Part shown: in pieces, positions 22,681 to 32,882 of the stretch
Layout: each line of letters opens with the position of its first letter
Numbering within the stretch: the first letter of the stretch is position 1
Source: Cinnamomum chago
Lineage: Eukaryota; Streptophyta; Magnoliopsida; Laurales; Lauraceae
Direction: 5' to 3'
Length of the DNA stretch: 64,000 nucleotides
Assembly (NCBI GenBank): GCA_038049695.1
Contig: CP142456.1
Span: 22,106,501-22,170,500 of the forward strand
The notes under the pieces: generated by a model
What the model saw: only the letters and a program-made list of their open reading frames with translations
What the model was told of the DNA's origin: nothing
The model's database searches: none
Made by a program: the position numbers and the translations under genes

Positions 22681-24210
22681 GACGTTTTGATTTATATATA
22701 TATATATATATACTGTTTTATTTTCACACACAACTCTCTATTTTCCAACTTTTCTCTGGGATAACACCTTGGGTTTTGGCAATAGGAATTCTAAATCGTC
22801 TCCCTCAATCACGAACCTCAGGCAAGTACCTAACCATAATTTATAGATTTAATAATTGTGTTCTTCCTTGATTGGCGTATGGATGCATATAGAAACCCTT
22901 TGATGCCTTTTTTTTTATGATATTAATTGTTTTTGTGGTGAGATCAGAGATTGGGATTGATCAAATTGATTTTCTTTTTATCACTGTTCACTCACCCAAT
23001 CCACCAAGCTCATAAGGACTGGGTTCGTAGCAGAGCCCCAGACACAGAACCATGAGAGTTGTTAGTGTACATTGATTGTGGGACCCACTAGATGATCCGA
23101 TCATAGATCTGGTCCGTTCATCGTGCCAGACATGGCGGGGCGATGTTAGGGACGTGGACTCATGTGAGTGGGCCCTGTTTGGTCCACCATCCAATGACCA
23201 AAAAGGGGGCTGACAGCTTTGAGGGAAGGGGGGGGGGGGACAAGCTTCTCGCATGGGACATTGAGGTTGCTTAAAATCGTGGGTTCGATTGATCAAAACC
23301 CAGATTAGACCCCACTAACAAGGTTGCCCAAGCCCCCTCTTCAAGATCTATGGTCCCGATCTAAAATCAATGGCCCACATGTGCCCCACAATCTAAAAAA
23401 AAAAAAGGAATTTCCCCCTTTTTTCCTCAAAGCCGTCAACCCCCCTTTTTGGTCATTGGATGGTGGACCAAATAGGGCCCACATCCCTAACATTGCCCCG
23501 CCATGTCCGGCCCGATGAACGAACTAGATCTATGATCGGATCATCCAGTGGGTCCCACAATCAATGCACACTAACAACTCTCATGGTTCTATGTCCGGGA
23601 ATCTGCTACGAATCCAGTCCTTACGGGCTTGGTGGATTGGGTGAGTCAAAAGTGATAAAAAGAAAATTAATTTGATCAATCCCAATCTCTGATCTCATCA
23701 CAAAAACAATTACTATCATAAAAAAAAGGCATCAAAGGGTTTCTATATCCATCCATACGTCAATCAAGGAAGATCACAAATATTAAATCTATAAATTATG
23801 GTTAGGTACTTGCCTGAGGTCCACGGTTGAGGGAGATGGTCTAGAATTCCTATTGCCAAAGCCTAAGGTGCTATCTCAGAGAAAAGTTGGAAGAGAGAGG
23901 GAGTTGTGTGTGAAAATAAAATAGTGTGGTGGTGGTGTATAAATAGAAAATAAGAATAAGAGTTGTAATCTAACTTGAATTCTAAAAAGAATAGAGTTTG
24001 AGTTCTAAATAGATAAGAGTTTGGATTAAATAAGAATTATACCCACTAAACTAGGCCCGGGTTAACTATGGGTCAAGATACCTATCAGATAAGCCTAACT
24101 CACCAACCTAAGTCTAGTGTGGTACCCACTTAGACTAATCACGTATTTAACTAAAATACACTCAATTACATAATAATAAAATAAATAATATATATAAATC
24201 AAAACATCAC
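22681..24210. mobile_element. 1.5-kb palindromic (foldback / Mutator-like) insertion in family Y
   Basis: Ends GACGTTTTGATTTATATATA and ATATATAAATCAAAACATCAC are inverse to each other, and copy 2 of family Y lacks the whole segment. Large imperfect arms pair 22712-23240 with 23425-23930, for example TGTTTTATTTTCACACACAA against TTGTGTGTGAAAATAAAATA. About 270 bp at the right side has no left partner. The 9-bp flanks (22672-22680 and 24211-24219) match at 6 of 9 positions, so a Mutator-type duplication is possible but not shown. No transposase is encoded. Confidence 0.7.
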
Positions 24211-25649
24211 AAGTGCACTCAACCCCCATGTGCAGATACTCCAGTCTCCAGCTCAACCTCCTGGTCAGCCGGTCCCCATCCATACTCATCCACTAGAGGC
24301 GCCTTGACGATCGCGTCGTCCTTGGGTTCCGGGTCAATACCTAAGCATCAAATGATGGGTCAGATCCAAGGATTTGGTAAGGCACAATATGCAAGTAACA
24401 TAAGATGTATGCATCAAAGAGAATAGAGACAATAACAGTATCATAAGAATAACAACGGTACAAATGCTAGGCAATTGAGCAAGATATAATCAAATAGAAT
24501 CAGTATGGAAAGTAAAGCATTTAGTCCAATAATACATCAATGTGGCACATTCACACAAGATGGACACCGCAAGATATTATGCTGCGGCCCTCCCATACTA
24601 TAAACCAGTCGCGCCGGGGAAAGTAAAGTAACCATGCAAGGGATGACGAGCCCCACCAATAATAACAACAATATCAACACTCTCACGCTTAATAGACCGG
24701 AATCGAAATCACACCGACCATCTAACCATAGCTCATCATGATAGCTCTAATCCACAACTAATATAACTCTCACTAGTGACAATCAGTCCAAAGGCTAAGC
24801 TTATAACAACTGAGTGAATGTTAATGCCGACTCAAGGAAACAAGTTAAGGTCAATGTCTTTCTAGGCTTGCCTTGTAAGAGCAATGTCCTATCAAGTTCT
24901 TAAGAGTCCAAGGTATATGTTCAACCCATAAATACAATCCAAGTCTAATTAAGTCCATCATCAAATCCATTACCAAGGCCCACCAAAGCCATGGTCTTAG
25001 TCCAAACAGTCCAAGTATAACATCCATGTTTAGTTCAATAGTATTCAGTCAATTCCCATTCATAAATGGGTCACAAATCCACAATAATAATCCTCTTCAT
25101 TCTAAAGTATCACAACCATCCATCCTTAGGCCATATGATAGCTTGCCTAGCCACAGACACGGGTCATTAATCACCAATCCATAACACCGGGTTACCCCTA
25201 TGTAATCTAGGTTCAGGTCATCAGATTTCCATTTATTTAACAGGTCTAATCAATTGAAAGGATGCAAGAGTGACTGCAATGAATTAAACATAATGAATCT
25301 CCAAAACCAAGCCAAACAATGGGAAAATAACAAAGGTCCAACCTAAGTAATGACCTCCTTTCATGTCTAGGTCCATGTTAGTCAATTACAATCCTAAAAG
25401 ATGTTTCAAATGCCAAGGAAACTATATTTTGGTGCTTCAGAAGTTACGGGCATCTTCGACAATGTAGAAGGATCGAATCAAAATCTATTTAATACACTAG
25501 ACCCTACTTTGGTGGTCCCCATGAGTTAAGGTTGAGCCAAACCATTGACTCATGTTCAGTACAGTGATAGAAGTCCATTTGGATGGTCAATAGGCCTCAC
25601 AACAGATCAAAACATCAGAAACTGAAAAACTAGAAATGCGCAGTCTGTA

Positions 25650-26058
25650 GTGTATCCGGTTGACATCTTCCAAGGGGCGGTCGACCGGGTACACTGAGAA
25701 GTTCAGGATTCTAACTCCTAGGTTGATATCCTCTGCAATATATCTGGTGGACATCCTGGCCAGGATGTCGATTGGGCACATGTGAAATCATGGACATTCA
25801 CCTGGAAGGCAGTCCCCTGTCTCTGAAATTCTGTAGTGTGTCCAATGGACCTCGTGGCCTGGTCGGTCGACCGGGTACACTGGATTTCTTAGTCTGTTAG
25901 TCATTCCAGTTCCCCGTTGTGCCTTTGGAATTCCTTTGTATCGGTCGACACCCAGCAGGGCCGGTCGGCCGGGTACACTAAAATTGTGGGACTGTGGGAG
26001 AATTCAACTCCCAGTTATTTCCCTAAATCCCCCTTGTATCCGATCAACCGGGTACACT
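25650..26058. repeat. GGTCGACC hairpin array in family Y copy 1
   Basis: Five units each contain facing arms of the type GTGTACCCGGTCGAC ... GTCGACCGGGTACAC. The GGGTACAC (or GGGCAC) arm lies at 25687, 25774, 25873, 25971 and 26050. Spacing is 79 to 99 bp. Confidence 0.85.
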
Positions 26059-26600
26059 ACGAGTCCAGATTTCTAGAAATTCTTCCATCCAACCAAATTT
26101 CCATTAAAAAAACACATCAAATCTCATCCATTCATCATGGAAACATACAAAACACCAAATACACTACAATTATCACCAAACGATCACCAATTGGGCCATT
26201 GATCTTTCAAATGAAAAGCCTCATTTATCAATGACCAAAATCCATGGAAACAAGCTCAAAAGGCAGATTTATGCATTCAAACAGCCAATTGATTTGAAGT
26301 TATAGAATTAAATGAATAAAAACATGCATTCCATGTTAAATAGGTATATTGTACTTGCCTCTAATCCCAATGCAATGAAATGCTAGAAATAAGAGAAATC
26401 CAAGACCAAAGTAGAATTCCAAGCTTCCAAGGTCTCCAATCACTCAATCAACCCAAAACTCAGATCTGAAAGGCTTTCTAACACCTGGTCCTAGATCCAC
26501 AAGAGAATTGCAATAAGAAAATCTAGAGAGTGAAGGAAAGAATTCTAGGGAAATTGAACTAGAGAGAGAGACTTACCTTTCTTAGTAGAGAGAGAAGAGA

Positions 26601-27165
26601 TCTTTGAGGCCTCACCCCTTGTGGACCCTCACAATGATTTGAATATTATTAATTATAGTTTGGATCATCTAAGTATGCTAATAAGTAGGGTTTAGTAAGG
26701 GTAGATAGGTACTTTCCTAGGCTATTAGCAATTTTCTAGGATTTAGTCTCTTTTAGTATTTCATAGGTTCTATAGGATGTCCTTAGTAATTGTTGGAGTT
26801 TGTTAGTTAGTTAGAGGCCCTAGCTAGTAATTAGAACTAATAGGAGGGGTTTCCACATGAGAATACTCCAAATGACTTAAATTCCCATGTACTTATCTTC
26901 ATTTTCTATTAAACTAGGAAGGACACTTTGGTAATTATCCCCCCAACACATAACTATAAAACTACCCCCTTGATGTCAAACGACCTTCATATCTTTCTCT
27001 CTCATTATCCCTCCAATTCTCTCATTTCCCTCCCTTTCTCTCTCTAGAAACCCTAGATCTAAACCCCTATCAAGAAGAGGAGGGAGATCTACTACTAGTT
27101 CTGGCTACTATCTTCTCTAAAGACCTCTTTTATCTTATAGATCTATCATCTCTCTACAAATCATG
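26601..27165. other. spacer between the two family Y copies
   Basis: No coding signal. A TATA-like CTATAAAACTA lies at 26954-26964, followed by a pyrimidine-rich leader with CTCTCTCTCTAGAAACCCTAG near 27036, as in the start region of plant LTR transcripts. Confidence 0.5.
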
Positions 27166-27699
27166 GTATTTTTCTTCTTCTAGTTCAATCTTCCTAGAAA
27201 TCTCTCTTTCTCTCTCTAGATTCCCTTTCCTTATTGCAATTCTCTTGTGGTTTTGGGATTAGAATCTATAGATCTACTTAGATCTGGTTTTTAAGATTGT
27301 TTGAGTGATTGGAAGACCTTAAAAGCTTGATTTCTACTTGGATCTTGGATCTCTCTATTTTCATGTCATTTCATTGCTATTGGATTAGAGGCAAGTGCAT
27401 TATACCTGTTTAGCATAGAATACATGTTTTCATTCTTTTGATTATGTACTTTCAATTCAATTGATGATTGATTTCATAGATCTACCTTTTGACCTTGTTT
27501 TCATGGTTTTTGGCCATTGATGGATGGGATTTCCCATTTGGAAGATCAATGGCCCAATTGAGGATGGTTGGATGAGGCTTGAAGTGTTTTAGATGTTTGT
27601 TGATATTTCTATTATGGATGGACAAGATTATATACATTTTTTTTATGGAAATTGGGTTGCATGATAGAAGTTCCAGAAATCTGGAAATCTAGATTCGTA

Positions 27700-28050
27700 G
27701 TGTACCCAGTCAACCGGCCCTATTAGGTGTCGACTGGATACAAAGAGATTTCAGGAAAATAAATGGGAGTTGAATTCTCCCAAAGTCCTAAAAATCCAGT
27801 GTACCCGATCAACCGGCCTTGCTGGATGTCGACCGGATACAAAGGATTTCCAAGGATTCAACCGGGAACTAGAAGGACTTTTTGGTTCATAAATCCAGTG
27901 TACTCGGTTGACATCCAGGCCAAGGGGTCGACCGAACACACTGCAGAATTTCAGGAACTGGGCAGTGCCTGTCAAGTGACTGACCAAGTTTTCATATGTA
28001 CCCGGTCGACATCGTGGCTAGGATGTCGACCAGATATTTTGTGCCGGATG
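27700..28050. repeat. GGTCGACC hairpin array in family Y copy 2
   Basis: Arms GTGTACCC or variants start at 27700, 27799, 27898 and 27996, a spacing of 99, 99 and 98 bp. The fifth unit is at 34984, beyond the Athila insertion. Several units show GGTCAACC or GGTTGAC in place of GGTCGACC. Confidence 0.88.
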
Positions 28051-28580
28051 TGGACCTGGGAGTCAAAATTTTCCTTATTGTTCATTTTCACATTACACAT
28101 GCATTCATAACATTGAGGATCATTTGTTCAATGATGAATTTAGGTTTGGGGGTGTGATAGAATTTGACATGTGATAATTTGTTCAAGTTTTATTCTACAT
28201 TTTCTTATTTCGCTTCGTTTGTTTAGGTTTTTAGGAGATTAAAAAAAATGAACTTCTTGCTATTGTTAGGTTAAAGGGAAACTTTCGAGAGAATTTTTAT
28301 TTTGGGCAAAAGAAAGCAATGGTTCACTATTTTATTTATGGAAAGGGTTTTTGGAAAATTGTTGAATCTTGATACCTCACTTTTACATAGGTTATATACG
28401 TTTTCAAGGTTTTGAATGTGAAGCTATGATTTCTGTATTTCTTTGATGATTGGATTAAAAAAAAAAAGGAAAATCGACCCTTAGTGTTACAGAGCTTTCT
28501 GGTTCCATAGGTGGATACATGGAAAGGGCTGCCTATTATTGGGGACCGCAAAAAAAAATATTGAAAAGAAGAAAAAGTTT

Positions 28581-28755
28581 TGTGACGAGTTTGGGTTCGT
28601 AGCCTTTTTAATCCGAGCCAGTAAGCCTATAAGGGTATTTACATACCTAGTGCCCTAAAGACATCTGGTTTGAGAGTCATTGGCCTAATGCTCGTTACAT
28701 GGGTTAATTAGAAAGCTTAAGGGACTTAGGCATTGCACAGTAACATGTGTGTGTT
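28581..28755 (+). other. conserved non-coding block in Athila 3' region, copy 1
   Basis: About nine in ten bases match 55235-55409 by eye, while the flanking DNA of the two copies has diverged much more. It contains TTTGGGTTCGTAGCC, GAGCCAGTAAGCC and TTAGAAAGCTTAAGGGAC. No frame is conserved. Confidence 0.65.
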
Positions 28756-29079
28756 TGGAAAAAAAATTTACGCCCTTTGAAAAAACAATAGTGCGAAAGC
28801 CGTCATTATCGCCTTGAGAGGAAGATAGTTTTTCTTTGCTAAGGTTAGGCGGCCCAAAATAAAAAAAAAAAAAGAAAAATTATTTTCACGTAAATTCTTG
28901 GTGGATCATTTGATGCTTATTACGTATACTTACTTTTCACCATGCATGATCAATTTAGCATGATTTCGAGAATTTCTGACCAAAAGATGGGATTGGTGAA
29001 CCGAATTTAAGATTGTCTTTGAAAACTCCGAGAACTGAGAAGTTTCCCTGGATTTTGTTAGGTTTTAAGCATTCTATTG

Positions 29080-29108
29080 GCAAAAAAAAAAAAAAAAAAA
29101 AAAAAAAA
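29080..29108 (+). repeat. poly-A tract
   Basis: About 27 consecutive A within the Athila 3' region. It is low complexity and not associated with a target-site duplication. Confidence 0.8.
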
Positions 29109-30332
29109 CAGAGAATTTTGTGAGTAAATTCACTGCAAACCCTCACGAGGCACAACTCGTCCACTAGGAGGAACCTAGGGGTTGAAGGGCTTGTTGCATA
29201 CGCTAAATGTAGTCGAGAGGGCTAGCAAAAGTGGTATTTTTCTTTTTGTTTTTCTGCATTTGTTAGGATATTAAACTTCTACTTTTTTTTTTGCTCGAGG
29301 ACTAGCAAAAAGCTAGTTTGGGGGTGTGATAAGTCTACAAAATTGTAGCTTTCTTTCATAATTTTATATGGATTTGTGGACTTAATTAGGTTAATTGTAT
29401 AGAATTACACTTAATTTCATGATTTCATGCATTTGAGCATCAAAGTTGGAATCTTAGTCAAATTTGGTCAAAATTTATTACATTACATGACTTTTATGAA
29501 ATTAGGAATTTTCATCTCATTCATCACCCAAAATTAGTTTTTTTTTCTTTTTCTTTTCTTTTTTAACTTCACTAATGCATACCTTGTAATTTTGACATCA
29601 TGTGCTATTTTTGGAAAGTTGCTTATTTTTGGTGCATTAAGTAGGCATGTAGGGTCTCATGCACAGTCCATCCAGATTCCTCACACTTGATCATTATTGA
29701 CATTATTTAATTTTATTTTTGTAGGAGAAATCAAGATTGGGACCCACATTGGTGAAACTTGAAAGAGATCAAAGGCGAGACACCCTTCATGTTGGGCACA
29801 CATATCTTGACATCTTGGTGGAGTGGACTGGAAATTCTCAAAGAGGAAAAAATAAACTTAGATTTGGAAAGATGATGTTTGTTAGGGATTTTGTGTTTTG
29901 CAATTTGATGGATGCATTATCATTTTAACATCATTCAAATTTTCACACATGCATTGTTTTTGAAATACTTGAAATCTTGATTTACTTATGCATTGTTTTT
30001 AAAACTTCTAAAACTTATGGTTCATGTATGTTTTGATTTTAAACTTGGATGCATTTATTTTTTAAAAGAAGATTTTTGAATCAAGCATGTCTATGAGTTT
30101 AAACCTTTCAAATAAACTTAGGTATTTTAGGTTTCATGTTTTTAAAACTCTTAGATTGATTTAAAACATGTTTCCAGGCTTGATTCTATGGCCCAGAACT
30201 CCCTCTAGCAAAATACTTTGGAGTAGCTTTTTACTTAATCGTTTAAGAAGCAAAACTTTTTTTTGGTGCTACAGTACTTGCTAAAGTAATTTTACTACAG
30301 TGATTTTGCTACAATAATTTTGCTACAATGTT

Positions 30333-30485
30333 TGCGGTCAACCGAACTGGATGTTGGTCGACCGACACTTGACCGAACCCACTTCGATTTGCGTTCCAAA
30401 ATGGTCAAAACTAGCCGTTTTATGACCGTTGGGAGTTCGGTTGACCGACAGTAGAGCCGTTGGATAGTTTTCTCTATATAAAAAG
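30333..30485 (+). promoter_or_regulatory. GGTCGACC / MSA / TATA module, second family X LTR
   Basis: GGTCAACCGA, TGGTCGACCGAC and GGTTGACCGAC palindromes precede two perfect YCYAACGGYY matches (complement strand, 30424-30433 and 30455-30464). A TATA box CTCTATATAAAAAG follows at 30472. Confidence 0.6.
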
Positions 30486-30716
30486 ACCATTCTTAGGACA
30501 AATGTGAGGATCCTAGGGATCTCCTTGAGGTATTTTGAGACCAAATAACAGGGAATGAACTAAGGGAGGCTAGTTGGTCAAAAAGGGAAGCTAAAGCTTG
30601 GAATCATAAGTAAATCTTCCATGTAAGCTTAGTTTTCCTTTTCATATGTTTTCATGCTTTGCTTAAATTATTACTAAGTCTTTTTAGGCATGTTTACTAT
30701 GATTTGTTGTGTCCTT

Positions 30717-30719
30717 AAC

Positions 30720-30767
<48 letters not shown>
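30717..30767 (+). repeat. (TA)n(TG)n microsatellite
   Basis: Alternating TA followed by TG dinucleotides in the LTR. Confidence 0.95.
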
Positions 30768-31165
30768 TGAATTGATTTATTGTTTTGGATACATCACCTT
30801 GATTCAAACCAAGTAGGACTCAAATTAGTATATCTAAGTGAATCATGTTTTGGAATCATCTTTGAAATTATATGTAACATGATTCATGTACTTGGTTGAC
30901 TCTTTGGTTGTTGTTTTTCATCATAAGAAAATCACTTTCAAATCTATCTTATGTTTTGGATTCAACAACTTCACAAATCACATGTATTTTGTTTTAAAGT
31001 TTCACACAACTTGCTTAGCATTGATATACATCATTTTAAAGTTAGTTTTTAAATTACATGTGATTTGTTCCTTTACTTCAATCAAATCTATTTTTGTGTT
31101 TTACACTTTCAAAAGCTTTAAGCTTGCATTCATTGTGCTATCAATTTTAACTTGATTGAAGTTTT

Positions 31166-32882
31166 TGAAAGTCCTGGGATCCTAACCCTAGAGGGGGGGT
31201 GAATAGGGTGAGCTACAATATGTGACCAATTATGACAAATTTTAACTTCTTAAAATAAAATAGTCACAAATGATGATTTGACAAACAAGATGCGGAAGCT
31301 AATAAAACAATCACCACAAGCAAACACCACCACACAAAGATTTATAGTGGTTCGGCCTCAATGCCTACATCCACTACCGGCTTGTGATCCAATCACCCCA
31401 CCGGATTTCCACTATCTATACTTTTCAATAGGCTAAGCAATAACCTTTACAATGTTGTTTTTCTAGGCTTAACAACAACCTTTACAAGATGCTTTTCTAG
31501 GCAAAGCAATAACCTTTACAAATGAGAGATTTCTCAAAGAAGGTGTCTATGCAAAAACACTCTATGAGATACAATTAAAGCTCAAGATATTTGCCTCTAA
31601 AATAGGCGGATATGAAAGTGAAAAACTACTCACACAAACACTAAATGAATGCAAATGTGTATGCTCATGATGTGTGTGTGTGATAACTTCAATCAAGTTA
31701 AAAACAAGGCTCAATTAATATATGCTTAAAGCATTTCAAAGTTTAAGGCACATAAAATAATTGATTGAAGTTTAATGCAAATCACATGTATGAATATCAA
31801 CTTGTTAATGATATGAAAATCAAGAGCTCACAAGTTGTATGCAATTTGTTAACTTAGAACATGTGATGCATGTGCAATGTTGTTTTCAAAACCAAATTAA
31901 TTTAACTAAAGTTCAAATGAATGAAAACAACAAATGAAGATTCAACCAAGTAAAAGACTCATGCTATAAAAGAAAAACAAAGATATTGTCTACGCATGAT
32001 TAAGAAAGATTTTAAAACAACTTGGATTGAAATCAAGGGTGAAGAATCCAATCTTAATTAGATCAAAGATTAAGAGAAGAATGGATTCAACACATCATAG
32101 TTATAATGCTAAAAATCATTTACCAATAATTTAAACAAAGCATATAACATATGATTAAGAAAGGTAAAGCTTACTTAGAGATTTAACTTCATTAATCCAA
32201 GCTTTAGCTCTCCAAATGACCCCTTGGTCTCTTTTAGTTCATCCCCTTTTGTCTTGTCTCCAAATACCTCAAAGAAGGCTTAAAAATCTCCAACTTTGAC
32301 AAAGGAATGAACTTCATTTTATAGCTCAAAACTGCCCAACGGCTAGTCCCCGGTCGACCCCATGACCCCCGGGTCGACCTGGCCTTCACAACGGTCATAA
32401 AACTGCCATTTCAGGAGCCAACGGCTCTTTAACCGGTCGACTTGGCATACCCTGGTCGACCTGGCCTTCTGTTGGTCCGGTCGACCTGGCACACTGCAGG
32501 TCGACCCCCTGGGACCAAAATTCCTAAAATTAGCATATTTCAAAGTATTTCTTGGTGGGGATTTTTGGGCCATTAAACCAAGCTTGGAAACATGTTTTAA
32601 ATCAAACTAAGTTGTTTTAAAACATGAAACATAAAAAGCCAAAAAAGATTCGAAATTATAAAACCAATGGCTTGCTTGATTTTCTAAAACTCCTTTTCAA
32701 AACTAATTACATCCAAGATTAAAAACAAATCATGCAAAAAACAATATTTCTTCAAGTCTAAAAACCAATGCATGTATAAATCAAGATTTCAAGATTTTCT
32801 AAATCAATGCATATGTGTGTAAATCAAATGATGCTAGAATGATAATGCATCCATCAAATTGCAATACACAAAATTCCAAACA
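31166..32882 (-). mobile_element. inverted solo SIRE-type LTR (family X) nested in family X
   Basis: In plus reading it runs TGAAAGTCCTGGG ... AAAATTCCAAACA, so its sense is minus. A perfect TSD GTTTT is at 31161-31165 and 32883-32887. It landed in a sister LTR in the opposite direction, creating a large inverted repeat. Confidence 0.93.
32315..32512 (-). promoter_or_regulatory. GGTCGACC / MSA / TATA module, inverted family X LTR
   Basis: In minus-strand sense, GGTCGACC palindromes (32352-32505) precede AACGG motifs, one of them a perfect YCYAACGGYY match (CCCAACGGCT on plus at 32335-32344). Then comes a TATA-like GCTATAAAAT (32317-32326). Confidence 0.58.

Larger units (their letters stand above)
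22396..26600 (-). repeat. long LTR-like repeat 'family Y', copy 1
   Basis: It begins TGTAACGCCCCAATCCCG in plus reading and is the inverse of 27.17-28.07 plus 34.98-36.78 kb, whose outer end is GGCGTTACA. TGTAACGCC/GGCGTTACA termini are typical of plant gypsy LTRs, and the overall layout resembles the chromovirus LTR at 62.2-64.0 kb. The inner end (about 26.6 kb) is not resolved and no TSD was found. A 1.5-kb foldback is inserted at 22681. The strand is inferred from the pyrimidine leader and TATA-like site near the centre. Confidence 0.6.

Noticed and set aside
22988-23675. Similar 102- and 71-residue frames facing each other
   Set aside because: Both come from the arms of the palindromic insertion and lack independent coding evidence.
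25650-26058. CRISPR-like regular repeats
   Set aside because: Units are palindromic, degenerate, inside an LTR-like plant repeat, and there are no cas genes. The spacer segments are related to each other.
27751-28110. Overlapping frames at the family Y hairpin array
   Set aside because: Shadow translations of the hairpin array; they pair with similar frames on the inverted copy only because the DNA is repeated.
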